A stretch of DNA of 64,000 bases from Butyricicoccus faecihominis (GTDB lineage Bacteria > Bacillota > Clostridia > Oscillospirales > Butyricicoccaceae). Every line of letters begins with the position of its first letter. Position 1 is the first letter of the stretch. The notes under the pieces were generated by a model. That model was not told the DNA's origin and searched no databases. It was given only the letters and a program-made list of their open reading frames with translations. Location: the NCBI RefSeq assembly GCF_024462775.1, contig NZ_JANGCE010000003.1, positions 62,001 through 126,000 on the forward strand, written 5' to 3'. The position numbers were made by a program, and so were the translations under genes. Positions 25,878-34,094 of the stretch are shown in pieces.

Positions 25878-27175
25878 GCCCGGTGTTTCTTTACCGCCCG
25901 CTCGCGGTCTTGCTGGCGGCGCTGTGCGCGGCGCTCGTCTGCCTGTGCGGCGGCTCGGCGGTCCGGTATGCGAAGGCGCGTTTATCGCCCCAACCCTACC
26001 CGGTATTCGCGTATGACGCGAAGGCGCTGGGCGGCTTTACCGGCACGGGACGCATCCGCGACGCGCGCGGCGTGATCCGGTACGAGGGCGCGATCGCGGA
26101 CGGCCTGTGCACGGGCGAGGGCGTCGTGTACGACGGGGCGGGGCAAATGGTATTCAGCGGCACGCTTGCGCAAAATGAATACCAATACGGCGCGGCCTAT
26201 CAAAACGGCGTGCTGCGCTATCGCGGCGCTTTTCAAAACAGCGTTTACGAGGGCGAGGGCACCTTGTACCGCGCCGATGGCGGGACCGAATACGAGGGCG
26301 GCTTTTACGCGGGCCGGCGGCAGGGACACGGCGTGGCCTACCGGCAGTCCGGCGGCGTTTTATACGAAGGCGCGTTCGAGGCCGGGCTATACCACGGCGT
26401 AGGCACGCTGTATGAGGAAAACGGCCGCCCGGCCTACGCGGGCGAGTTCCGGCGGGGCGCGCCTGAAGGCGAGGGCGTTTTTTACGGCGCGGAGGGCCAG
26501 CCCCTCTATGAGGGCCGGGTGCGCGCGGGCCGGCCGGACTATCTCTCTTTTCTGGGCGGAAGCGTCGCGGACGCGCTCGCGGCGCTGCAAACGCCGTGCG
26601 AAATCTATACGGCAAAGGATAAGACCGCTTTTTGCAGCCGCGCGCTGAACGTTCTGTTCCTAACAGAGGACGCGCCGGTATTCCAGCGCAAGGCGGCCCA
26701 GTGGCCCGGCACGGCTTCGGGCGAAAGCGTGGAGCTGGACCCGGAAACGCAGACAGACCAAATGACGGTGACCGAGGTGCTCTTGCTTTCGGACAGCCTG
26801 CCCGAGCTTTGTCAGGGACTGACCACGCGCGGCGATATCGAAGCCGCTTTGCGCGAGGCTGGCTGCGAGAGCGCGTGGGAAAAGAACACGCTGCCGGACG
26901 ATCGGGACTTTTTCGCGGGCTACGCGCTCCCCTATGAGCGGCAGCATGTGCTGCGCGAACTAAACGATAAGACCGAGCGGGCGGGCGACCATGTGGTAAA
27001 ATTCACCGACGTCCCGCCCACGAAAACCGCCGCGCGCGCGGCGCGGCTCAACTTTGAGCAGGGCGGGATCCGCTACGTATATTCGTTTCTCGGCGACAGC
27101 GCCGAGTATTTGTACAGCGGCGCGCGCCTTGTGATCAAGCAGGCCGAGCCGCCTCATCCGGGCAAATCGAAGTAG
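25832..27175 (+). CDS. Membrane-anchored MORN-repeat protein
   Basis: A 447-residue protein with one transmembrane helix (about 18-39) followed by around eight MORN-type repeats (about 66-245), for example YEGEGTLYRADGGTEYEGGF and YAGEFRRGAPEGEGVFYGA. The unique C-terminal domain of about 200 residues is of unknown fold. The GTG at 25832 is chosen because it keeps the helix and has GAGAGGGGG before it; the frame stays open far upstream but there it overlaps two real genes. MORN repeats bind lipids or proteins at membranes. Such a gene in an eCIS operon is unusual and suggests a membrane-docking role. Confidence 0.75.
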   Translation: MRRWGPQGKNDYFHIGPVFLYRPLAVLLAALCAALVCLCGGSAVRYAKARLSPQPYPVFAYDAKALGGFTGTGRIRDARGVIRYEGAIADGLCTGEGVVYDGAGQMVFSGTLAQNEYQYGAAYQNGVLRYRGAFQNSVYEGEGTLYRADGGTEYEGGFYAGRRQGHGVAYRQSGGVLYEGAFEAGLYHGVGTLYEENGRPAYAGEFRRGAPEGEGVFYGAEGQPLYEGRVRAGRPDYLSFLGGSVADALAALQTPCEIYTAKDKTAFCSRALNVLFLTEDAPVFQRKAAQWPGTASGESVELDPETQTDQMTVTEVLLLSDSLPELCQGLTTRGDIEAALREAGCESAWEKNTLPDDRDFFAGYALPYERQHVLRELNDKTERAGDHVVKFTDVPPTKTAARAARLNFEQGGIRYVYSFLGDSAEYLYSGARLVIKQAEPPHPGKSK

Positions 27176-27185
27176 GAGGCGCGGC

Positions 27186-27752
27186 ATGAAGGAAGAATTC
27201 GCAAGGGTGAGCGGCGCGCTGCTTTCGCTGCTGCGCGACGGACTGAGCCCATGGCCGCTCGCCGCGCGGGAGGATATCGCGCTCGCCTCGCCCGCCGGGA
27301 TCGGCGGCGATTGCCGCATGGGCGTGTTCCTGTATGATTTGCAGGATCATACCGAGGTATCGCCCGCGCAGCTCCGTTATACGGAAGCGGGGCGGCGCGT
27401 GCCGCCGCCCGTGCCCTTCGCGCTTTCCTACATGCTCTTTTGCAGCGAGGGGCAGGCCTTTGGCGGGCGCGACCCCGCGGAGGCGCACGCGCTGCTCAGC
27501 GCGGCGGTGGCCGCGGTGAACGGGAACCGTTCGCTTTGCCTTGCGGAGCAGGAGGAGCCGGTCGCCTTGTCCTTTGCGCGGCTGCCGCTTGCCACCAAGG
27601 TGCAGCTGTGGAGTTCGTTTCAAAAACCGATGCAGCCGGCGGTGTTTTTGGTCGCCGCGCCGGTATACGCCGATTTGCGCCAGCCCGAACCGCTGCCCCC
27701 GGTGCGGCAGGTGCGGGTGCATGGCAAACGGAGAGAGGAGGCGGGCCGATGA
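27186..27752 (+). CDS. DUF4255 / Pvc16-like eCIS cap protein
   Basis: The 188-residue product matches the DUF4255 (Pvc16 N-terminal) family: GVFLYDLQDHTEV, then VPFALSYMLFCSEGQ, then FARLPLATKVQLWSSFQKPMQPAVFLVAAPVY. In Afp and PVC particles Afp16/Pvc16 caps the tube and terminates sheath assembly. Such a gene is a hallmark that separates eCIS from phage tails. GGAGG precedes the ATG. It overlaps the next gene by 4 bases (ATGA). Confidence 0.85.
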   Translation: MKEEFARVSGALLSLLRDGLSPWPLAAREDIALASPAGIGGDCRMGVFLYDLQDHTEVSPAQLRYTEAGRRVPPPVPFALSYMLFCSEGQAFGGRDPAEAHALLSAAVAAVNGNRSLCLAEQEEPVALSFARLPLATKVQLWSSFQKPMQPAVFLVAAPVYADLRQPEPLPPVRQVRVHGKRREEAGR

Positions 27753-28135
27753 GCCAAGCCGTGGTCACAGGGGCTATGCTGCGCTGCTCCTTCGGTTTGG
27801 CGCCGGCGCCGTTCAACGTGCTGCCCACGGCGCGGGTGTTCGTCTGCGGCCGCCCCGTCGCGGCGATGATGGACAACGTGCCGCTCGCCGGCATTCCGCC
27901 GTTCGGCATGTGCTCTTGCCCGGCGAACCCGGCGGTCGCGGCGGCGACGGCGGCGGCGCTCGGCGTGCTCACGCCGATGCCCTGCATGCCGGTCTGCCCC
28001 GCGCCGTGGGCGCCGCCCAAGCCAAACGTGCTGATCGGCGGCAAACCGGCGATCGACGCGGGCGCCAAGCTGATGTGCGCGTACGGCGGCGTGATACAGA
28101 TCGTCAGCCCCGGGCAGGTGCAGGTTACTTTGTGA
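27749..28135 (+). CDS. DUF4280 PAAR-like spike-tip protein
   Basis: The 128-residue protein is a full-length DUF4280 domain: ATG ACG-type start region VVTGAMLRCSFG, PFGMCSCPANPAVAAATAAA, GVLTPMPCMPVC, then LIGGKPAIDAGAKLMCAYGGVI and a final PGQVQVTL. Six or more cysteines are kept. The domain sharpens the tip of contractile spikes and often carries effectors. It is encoded directly before the sheath gene. Confidence 0.88.
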   Translation: MSQAVVTGAMLRCSFGLAPAPFNVLPTARVFVCGRPVAAMMDNVPLAGIPPFGMCSCPANPAVAAATAAALGVLTPMPCMPVCPAPWAPPKPNVLIGGKPAIDAGAKLMCAYGGVIQIVSPGQVQVTL

Positions 28136-28191
28136 GGACCAAACCGTAAATAGCCAGTAAAACTGGATCGACAGGAAAGGAAGGCATAAAA

Positions 28192-30036
28192 ATGGCGGAA
28201 TACTTATCCCCCGGCGTGTATGTGGAAGAGTTCGATTCCGGCGTCAAGGCGATGGAGGGTGTGGGCACCTCGACCGGCGGCTTTATCGGCATGGCGGAGC
28301 GCGGACCGGTGGACGGCAAGCCCGTGCTGGTGACGAGCTTTGCCGATTACCAGCGCGTATTCGGCGGCTATCTGCCCGAGGAATCCTATGGCGAGCGGCG
28401 CTTCCTGCCCTACGCGGTGGACCGCTTTTTTGCAAACGGCGGCTCAAGCTGCTATGTGATGCGCGTAAAGCCCGACGGCGCGGCGGCAGCTTCCGGCACG
28501 GCCACGATCTGTCTGGGGGAGGAGCCGCAGGCGGACGACGACCCCGTGCAAACGATACAACTGACCTTTGCCGCGCGCGACATCGGCGCCGCGGGGAACA
28601 GCCTTTCGGTAACGCTCGAAACCGCGCCCAAGTCCCGCAGCGCGGTGCTGGAACAGCAGGATAACGGCGCAAAGCTGCGCCTGAAAAACGCATCCCAGTT
28701 CGCGGAGGGCGACGCGGTGACCTTCGGCTGCACCATTGTGGGCAGCGACCAAAAAGAGACGCCCGTGGTGGCGGACGCGATCGTCGCCGCCAAAAGCGGC
28801 GACTGGATCACGCTGAAAGAGCCGCTGACCTATCAGGTGATGAACGGCGCGGAGCAGGTCGATACGCCGCTGCCGGCCGGTAAGCTGGTGGATACGGCGG
28901 CGGTGCCCAAGCTGGCGCTGAACGCGCTGGGCTATCGGGCGACGGTGCAGGCGGACGGCGAGCAGGAAGTATACGAAAACGTTTCCCTTTCCGCTTCGTC
29001 GGATAGGTGGCTGCCCGAGGTGCTCAAGGCTTCCAAATGGATCGCGGCCTCGGCGGCGAACAAGACCATCAAAAAGAAGGAATTGCCGCAAGGCGCCGTA
29101 TGGCTGACAGCCGTCGTTGGCGGCAGCCCGCTCGTGCAGTTCCTTTCCGGCGGCAGCGACGGAACGCCCGCGACTACCGCGGTATCCGCCTATACGGGAA
29201 CGGACGGCGGCCCGGGCAAGCGCACCGGCCTGCGCGCCTTTTTGGAAATAAACGATGTGAACATCATGGCCATGCCGGGCATCACCGATCAGGGGACGCT
29301 GCTGGAAATGGTGAGCCAGTGCGAAAACAGCGGCGGCTGCTTTACGGTGCTGGATTGCCCCTCTGGCGCTGTTTCAGTGGATGATCTGGCCACCTACCGC
29401 GAAGCGTTCGACAGCAGCTATGCGGCGCTGTACCATCCTTGGCTGCAATTTTTCGATCCGCTGCTCAAGGCGAACCGGTATTTTCCGCCCTCCGGCGCGC
29501 TCGCCGGGGTCTACGCGCGGGTGGATCATACGCGCGGCGTGCACAAGGCGCCCGCAAACGAGACCGTAACGGGCTGCACCGGCCTGCAAGTGACCTATAA
29601 CGAGGCCGAGCAGGCCAAGCTCAATCCCAAGGGCGTCAACCTCATCCGCGCGCTGCCCGGGCAGGGCATTCGGGTGTGGGGCGCGCGCACCCTGTCGAGC
29701 GACGGCAACTGGAAGTATATCAACGTGCGCCGCCTGTTTATCTTCTTGGAAAGCTCGATCAAGGCGAACACCAGCTGGGTGGTGTTCGAGCCGAACGACC
29801 AAACGCTGTGGTCGCGCGTGGAAAGCACGATCCGCGCGTTTTTGACCACGCAGTGGCGAAACGGCGCTTTGACGGGCGGCAGCCCGGACGAGGCGTTCTA
29901 CGTCAACGTGGGTACGAGCACGATGACGCAGGACGATATCCTGAACGGCAGGCTGATCTGCGAGATCGGCGTGGCGCCGGTGCGTCCGGCTGAATTTGTC
30001 ATCTTCCGCATCACGCAGAAGATGGAAGAAGCGTAA
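28192..30036 (+). CDS. eCIS contractile sheath protein
   Basis: The outer sheath that contracts to drive the tube. The 614-residue protein begins LSPGVYVEEFDSGVKAMEGVGTSTGG-like (the part LSPGVYVEEFDSG is diagnostic) with GGFIGMAERGP. It has an insertion domain (about 95-300) and the conserved C-terminal sheath core: NVRRLFIFLESSIKANTSWV (about 512-531) and WRNGALTGGSPDEAFYV. Only one sheath gene is present, whereas Afp and PVC have three paralogues. GAAAGGAAGG precedes the ATG. Confidence 0.95.
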   Translation: MAEYLSPGVYVEEFDSGVKAMEGVGTSTGGFIGMAERGPVDGKPVLVTSFADYQRVFGGYLPEESYGERRFLPYAVDRFFANGGSSCYVMRVKPDGAAAASGTATICLGEEPQADDDPVQTIQLTFAARDIGAAGNSLSVTLETAPKSRSAVLEQQDNGAKLRLKNASQFAEGDAVTFGCTIVGSDQKETPVVADAIVAAKSGDWITLKEPLTYQVMNGAEQVDTPLPAGKLVDTAAVPKLALNALGYRATVQADGEQEVYENVSLSASSDRWLPEVLKASKWIAASAANKTIKKKELPQGAVWLTAVVGGSPLVQFLSGGSDGTPATTAVSAYTGTDGGPGKRTGLRAFLEINDVNIMAMPGITDQGTLLEMVSQCENSGGCFTVLDCPSGAVSVDDLATYREAFDSSYAALYHPWLQFFDPLLKANRYFPPSGALAGVYARVDHTRGVHKAPANETVTGCTGLQVTYNEAEQAKLNPKGVNLIRALPGQGIRVWGARTLSSDGNWKYINVRRLFIFLESSIKANTSWVVFEPNDQTLWSRVESTIRAFLTTQWRNGALTGGSPDEAFYVNVGTSTMTQDDILNGRLICEIGVAPVRPAEFVIFRITQKMEEA

Positions 30037-30051
30037 AGGGAGGGCGAGGAC

Positions 30052-30483
30052 ATGGCAAGCATTTATCCGTTTAAAAAATATAATTACGATGTTTCGATCG
30101 ACGGCAAGTCGGTCGGCGGTTTTTCCGAGGTGAGCGCGCCCGACGTGACGATTGACCCGATCGAATACCGCGAGGGCAATTTTAAGGCGAACACCGCGGG
30201 CAAGCAGCCCGGTCTGGTCAAATACGGCAACGTAACGCTCAAGTGGGGCACAACGGCGGTGACCGATTTGTACAACTGGGCCAAAGAGGTGGAGCACGGC
30301 ACGATCAACCGCAAAACGGTGACCATTTCTCTGCTGAGCGACACCGGCGATGAGCTGGCCAAGTGGAGCCTGACGGACGCGTGGCCGACCAAGTACACCG
30401 CGCCGGATTTCAACGCGACCAACAACGAGGTGGCGATCGAAAGCTTGGAGCTGGTGCACGAAGGACTGACACGGGAAAAGTAA
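30052..30483 (+). CDS. eCIS inner tube protein 1 (gp19/TIGR02241 family)
   Basis: The major tube subunit, 143 residues. Diagnostic stretches are YPFKKYNYDVSIDGKSVGGF, EVSAPDVTIDPIEYREGN, KYGNVTLKWGTT and WSLTDAWPTKYTAPDFNA. It is encoded 15 bases after the sheath gene (GGGAGGG before the ATG), the usual sheath-tube order of contractile systems. Confidence 0.95.
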   Translation: MASIYPFKKYNYDVSIDGKSVGGFSEVSAPDVTIDPIEYREGNFKANTAGKQPGLVKYGNVTLKWGTTAVTDLYNWAKEVEHGTINRKTVTISLLSDTGDELAKWSLTDAWPTKYTAPDFNATNNEVAIESLELVHEGLTREK

Positions 30484-30495
30484 GGAGAATAAAAA

Positions 30496-30864
30496 ATGGA
30501 ATTACAGACCGTTTATCCCTTCCGCCTGCCGCGCGGCTATGTGGATGAAAAGGGCGAAATTCACCGCGACGGCGAGATGCGCCTTGCCACCATGGCGGAT
30601 GAGATCATGCCGATGAACGATCCCCGCGTGCGCCAAAACCCCGAATTTCTGACCGTGATACTGCTCAGCCGGGTGGTCACGCGTCTGGGCACGCTGCCCG
30701 TAGTCACGCCCGAGGTGATCGGGGCGCTTTACACGGCGGACGCAAATTTTTTGCAGAACATGTACCAGACGATTAACGACGTGGAGGAACCGGTCATCCA
30801 CGTCACCTGCCCGCACTGCGGGAAGGAGTTTACCGATACCGTAAATTTTACCGAAATGGGCTGA
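30496..30864 (+). CDS. eCIS tail-assembly (chaperone-like) protein
   Basis: The 122-residue protein begins MELQTVYPFRLPRGYVDEKG, continues with HRDGEMRLATMADEI, and ends with a zinc-ribbon half (CPHCGKEF). It belongs to the phage tail assembly protein family that sits after the tube gene in eCIS clusters. It holds a slippery heptamer 12 bases before its stop and is followed in the -1 frame by the DUF6760 ORF, so a longer fusion may also be made. TAAGGAGAA precedes the ATG. Confidence 0.85.
   Translation: MELQTVYPFRLPRGYVDEKGEIHRDGEMRLATMADEIMPMNDPRVRQNPEFLTVILLSRVVTRLGTLPVVTPEVIGALYTADANFLQNMYQTINDVEEPVIHVTCPHCGKEFTDTVNFTEMG
30843..30849 (+). other. Candidate programmed -1 ribosomal frameshift site
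   Basis: The zero-frame codons read GTA AAT TTT, giving the slippery heptamer A AAT TTT. A Shine-Dalgarno-like GGAAGGAG (30821-30828) lies 14 bases upstream, close to the layout of the dnaX frameshift site. A possible weak stem (GTACGG with CTGTAC) lies downstream near 30869-30890. A slip by -1 leads directly into the DUF6760 frame, which is open from before the site to 31040. Confidence 0.6.
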
Positions 30865-31040
30865 GGCTGTACGGAAAGAACGAGCTGTACCGCCAAATGT
30901 CCTTCATCTGCTATTACTTCCATTGGTCGATGGAGCAGGTGATGGCCCTGTCCCATCTGGACCGCCGCCGCATCTGCGATGAGATCGGCCGGATCAACCG
31001 CGAGATCAGCGGCGAGAGCAAAAACATATTTGAACTGTAA
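30861..31040 (+). CDS. DUF6760-like protein, likely frameshift-fused to the tail-assembly protein
   Basis: A short frame encodes about 60 residues with the DUF6760 pattern: LYRQMSFICYYFHWSMEQVM, then ALSHLDRRRICDEIGRI. Homologues are small eCIS proteins next to the tail-assembly gene. Here the frame has no ATG, GTG or TTG before the conserved region; the first internal ATG (30897) would cut into it. The only start-like codon is a CTG at 30861 overlapping the upstream stop. It is in the -1 frame relative to the upstream gene and just after a slippery heptamer. Production by frameshift is therefore the best explanation; CTG initiation by coupling is the alternative. Confidence 0.75.
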   Translation: MRLYGKNELYRQMSFICYYFHWSMEQVMALSHLDRRRICDEIGRINREISGESKNIFEL

Positions 31041-31055
31041 GGGGAGGAACGTAAA

Positions 31056-31463
31056 ATGGCGGAGCTGCTGACCGGCTGCCGGTTTCGGGTGTTCGCGGGC
31101 GGGATCGAAATGGGCTTTCAGCGCGTTTCCGGCGTTCGCCGCGAGATCGAGATGGAGACCTACCGCGAGGGCGGCGTGAACGACCGGCTGCACGTGTTCC
31201 CCAAAGGGCCCGGCGGGGAAAAGACGCTCACCATGGAAAAGGGCGTGGCGGCGGGCGCGGCGCATCCGTTCCATCAGGTCGGTCTGGCGCTGGTGACGCC
31301 GCTCATCGTGCAGATACTCGACGGCGCGGGGCAGACCGCCAAGACCTATACGTTTCTCGATCCGGTCGTCAAAAGCTGGCAGCCGGGCGAACTGCACGCC
31401 GCGGAAAGCCGGTTGCTGATCGACCAGTTTGAGATCAGCTATTCCAGCTTTTTGGAGGTGTGA
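31056..31463 (+). CDS. eCIS inner tube protein 2 (TIGR02241 family)
   Basis: A second, 135-residue tube-family protein, probably the tube initiator that joins the baseplate hub to the tube (Afp5/Pvc5 position). Visible motifs: CRFRVFAGGIEMGFQRVSGV, EMETYREGGVNDRLHVFP and the C-terminal LLIDQFEISYSSFLEV. AGGGGAGG precedes the ATG. Confidence 0.9.
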   Translation: MAELLTGCRFRVFAGGIEMGFQRVSGVRREIEMETYREGGVNDRLHVFPKGPGGEKTLTMEKGVAAGAAHPFHQVGLALVTPLIVQILDGAGQTAKTYTFLDPVVKSWQPGELHAAESRLLIDQFEISYSSFLEV

Positions 31464-31468
31464 GCGGT

Positions 31469-32317
31469 ATGCGCCTTGTATGCGCGGGGCGGCGGCTGCG
31501 CACCTGCGTCCGGCCGCTTGCGGGTCTGCTGCGCGCGGCCGGGCAGATGCGGCGGCTGACGCTGCGCCACGCCCGCCGCCCGCCCGCCGTGACCCATACC
31601 CATGTGCTGCACGTGTCCCAAACCGTGCTGACGCGGCAGGTGCGGCAGCTCAGCGTGGTGTACGCGCCCGTTTCGGCGCGGCGCGGCGCGCAGATCTCGC
31701 TTTGGCATTCCACGCTTCTCGTGCCCGTGGTGCTGCGCGCGGCGCAGCGGCAGGCGCGCGGCGAATGGCGCGCCCTGTTTCGGCCCGCGGCGGCGCGCAC
31801 CGTACGGGTGCTCGCCCCCGCGTTCAGCCAGCTGTTCCGCCGCATGATCGAGGAGGAACAGCGCTATTACCACACCCGGCCCACGCAAACGCGTCAGCTT
31901 TTGTGGCGGCTGCTCGGCGCGCGCAGCACGCTGCATCTGCTCACGCAGTTTTACGCGGGCGAGGTGCCGTATCACACGCTGGGCGGCATGGGCGGTACGG
32001 CGGCCGCGCGGCTGCTGCCCGCGGTGCTGGGCGGCGGGAGGCTTCCGGACGCGGGGGAAAGGCGGGCCGACCCCGCCCTTCGCCTGCTGCAGGGTCAGAA
32101 GGAAACGCTCAAGCTTTCCTATCACCGGCAGACGCGCGAGACGATCCGGGCGGATGCCGGCGCGAGAACGCGGGACGAAGCGGCTTCGTCCGCGCCCCGC
32201 GCCTATGCGCCCGAAGCGCCGCGCCTGAGCGAGCAGGAGATGCGGCATATCGTTCAGCGGGTCTTTCGCGAGCTGGCCCGCGGCCACGCGCGCGACCGGC
32301 TGCGCGGAAAGGAGTAA
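31469..32317 (+). CDS. Arg-rich eCIS protein of unknown function
   Basis: A 282-residue, very basic protein (Arg and Ala rich) with no signal peptide. Its C-terminal helix LSEQEMRHIVQRVFRELARG is well formed, and the middle holds RYYHTRPTQTRQLLWRLLGA. It lies between the second tube gene and the Afp7-like gene, where other eCIS encode Afp6 or unassigned proteins. ATG at 31469 is preferred over GTG at 31460 because GGAGG (31454-31458) has better spacing. A chaperone or short tape-measure role is possible but unproven. Confidence 0.6.
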   Translation: MRLVCAGRRLRTCVRPLAGLLRAAGQMRRLTLRHARRPPAVTHTHVLHVSQTVLTRQVRQLSVVYAPVSARRGAQISLWHSTLLVPVVLRAAQRQARGEWRALFRPAAARTVRVLAPAFSQLFRRMIEEEQRYYHTRPTQTRQLLWRLLGARSTLHLLTQFYAGEVPYHTLGGMGGTAAARLLPAVLGGGRLPDAGERRADPALRLLQGQKETLKLSYHRQTRETIRADAGARTRDEAASSAPRAYAPEAPRLSEQEMRHIVQRVFRELARGHARDRLRGKE

Positions 32318-32320
32318 GCG

Positions 32321-32983
32321 ATGGACCCCACGATTCTGGCGTTTGAAAAGGCGCAGGTGTTTTCCTGCGACGAGCAGGGCAGGCCCGATTGGAAGCAGCA
32401 TTTTTCGGTGCAGTTCAACCCATCCTCCATTTCGATCACCGAGCCGATCGGGGACGACGCGGCCGCCCCTGCCACGGCGGATAAGGCGCCGCGCCGCCGC
32501 CTGTTCGGCAACAAGCCCTCGCTGCACTTTTCGGCGAAGCTGTTTTTCAATACCATTTTGGGGCTTGACCTGCCGACCGGCGACGTGCGCGACCAGCTGC
32601 GCAAGTTCTACTATTTCTTTAACGACCAAGCGCACGCGGCCGCCGGAACCGGCGACCGCAAGCTGATCTGCTTTGCGTGGTCGACGATTCAGGTGTACGG
32701 CTTTTTGGCCGGTATGCAGGTGAGCTATACGATGTTCGCGCCGAACGGCACGCCCGTGCGGGCGGAGGCCGATATCGCGATAGACGGGCGCTACTGCGGC
32801 AATAACGGCGATTATCTGCGCGAAGGGCCGGGCGACGAGGCCGCGCGCGCGGCGCAAACGGCGCGCGATGTGCTGGAACGCGCCCAGCGGACGGCAAACG
32901 GCGCGGCCGGGTGGCGCGATGTGGCGTTGGAGCTGGATTTGGCCAACCCGCGGCTGATGACAACGTGCGGAACAAAAGGCTGA
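32321..32983 (+). CDS. Afp7/Pvc7-like CIS tube-baseplate protein, degenerate LysM end
   Basis: The 220-residue product has the N-terminal domain of Afp7-type proteins: FSVQFNPSSISI near the start, then SLHFSAKLFFNTI, DVRDQLRKFYYF and FAWSTIQVYGFLAGMQVSYTMF. Family members usually end in a LysM domain. Here only the tail of one seems left (WRDVALELDLANPRLM) and the YxVxxGDTL part is missing. The protein links inner tube and hub. It is 4 bases after the previous stop. Confidence 0.8.
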   Translation: MDPTILAFEKAQVFSCDEQGRPDWKQHFSVQFNPSSISITEPIGDDAAAPATADKAPRRRLFGNKPSLHFSAKLFFNTILGLDLPTGDVRDQLRKFYYFFNDQAHAAAGTGDRKLICFAWSTIQVYGFLAGMQVSYTMFAPNGTPVRAEADIAIDGRYCGNNGDYLREGPGDEAARAAQTARDVLERAQRTANGAAGWRDVALELDLANPRLMTTCGTKG

Positions 32984-33004
32984 CGCGAAGGGGGCCCGGC
33001 AGAT

Positions 33005-34075
33005 ATGCAGACCTTTGAAGAACTGAAAAAGCATTATGGCGGGTTCGACCTGCCCATGGCCTCGGTGAAGATCGGCGGGACGGAGCTGTGGAACAGCGGC
33101 CTTTTCACGGTGACCGAGATACGGATCGAAATGAGCTGCGGCGAAGCGGCGGGATACGCCGGGATCCGGCTGGACGAGCTCGCGCACGAAAGCGATCTGA
33201 CCGGGCGGCTTGACAAGCTGTTGCAGCTGGGCGAAACGGTAAGCGTCGCCCTCGGCTACGCGGGGCGGGTAAAGCAGGTGTTTTTGGGCTACCTCAGCGG
33301 CGTTGACTACGAGATGGGGCCGCGCTGGGAGCAAGCGCCCCTTCGGATACAGCTGGATTGTCTGGACGCCAAGGGACTGATGCGCCCGGTGCGCTGCTTT
33401 GCCAGCGGCGGCAAGCAGAGCAAGCTGGTGAGCGAGATACTGGGCCGCGCGGCCTACCGGGCCGCGCTGGGAAAAAAGAAGACCGCTTCCATCCCGGCTT
33501 CGCGCGATACCGAGATGTTATGGGATGGCTGGAGCGACTGCGAGATGCTGTGCCGGATCGCGCGGCGGCAGCATTTTTTGTTTTACTGCGCGGGCGGCGA
33601 AACGCATTTCCGGGAGGATGAACCGGCGGGCGCGCCCGTCGCCGCGCTGGAATGGGGCGACGCGGCCGATACGCTTTCGCTGCATTATTCCATGGACAAG
33701 CTGGTGGGGCGCGTGCAGGTCGCGGGCGCGAACCAAAAGGGCGAGCGGGTCAAGGCCGAGGTAAAGCGCGGCTCCAAGACCCCGCACGCGGGCCGGAGCC
33801 TATCCGGCCGCCTGCCGCCGGAGGGCGAGTGCCTGCCCCTTGCCGGGGCGAGCACGCCGGAGACCCTGCGCGCCGAAGCCGAGGCCCGCATGCGGGAGCA
33901 TGAAAAGGAATATGCCACCGGCTCTTCCGAGGGCGTGGGCCTGCCCGAATTATTGCCCGGCGCGGCGGTGACCGTGCGCGGCGCCGGGCTGGGCGGCAGC
34001 GCGATGCTGCTGGAGACCGTGCACACGCTGGAAGCGGGCGGCTATCGCACGGCGTGCCGGTTCCGGCTGCTTTAA
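33005..34075 (+). CDS. Baseplate hub protein (phage late control D / VgrG N-terminal family)
   Basis: The trimeric hub that connects tube and spike. The 356-residue protein shows the gpD pattern: FTVTEIRIEMSCGEAAGYA, a SVALGYAGRVKQVFLGYLSGVD strand pair (shortened here to ALGYAGRVKQVFLGYLSG), WDGWSDCEMLCRIARRQHFL, LHYSMDKLVGRVQVAGAN and LLPGAAVTVRGAGLGGSAML. In T6SS VgrG the hub and spike are fused; here, as in Afp and many phages, they are separate genes. Confidence 0.88.
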   Translation: MQTFEELKKHYGGFDLPMASVKIGGTELWNSGLFTVTEIRIEMSCGEAAGYAGIRLDELAHESDLTGRLDKLLQLGETVSVALGYAGRVKQVFLGYLSGVDYEMGPRWEQAPLRIQLDCLDAKGLMRPVRCFASGGKQSKLVSEILGRAAYRAALGKKKTASIPASRDTEMLWDGWSDCEMLCRIARRQHFLFYCAGGETHFREDEPAGAPVAALEWGDAADTLSLHYSMDKLVGRVQVAGANQKGERVKAEVKRGSKTPHAGRSLSGRLPPEGECLPLAGASTPETLRAEAEARMREHEKEYATGSSEGVGLPELLPGAAVTVRGAGLGGSAMLLETVHTLEAGGYRTACRFRLL

Positions 34076-34094
34076 GCGGAAGGAGTTGGAAATC

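Noticed and set aside
31439-33334. A 631-residue open frame opposite the eCIS genes
   Set aside because: Antisense shadow of high-GC genes; no ribosome site or domain. The 568-residue frame at 11310-13016 was rejected for the same reason.
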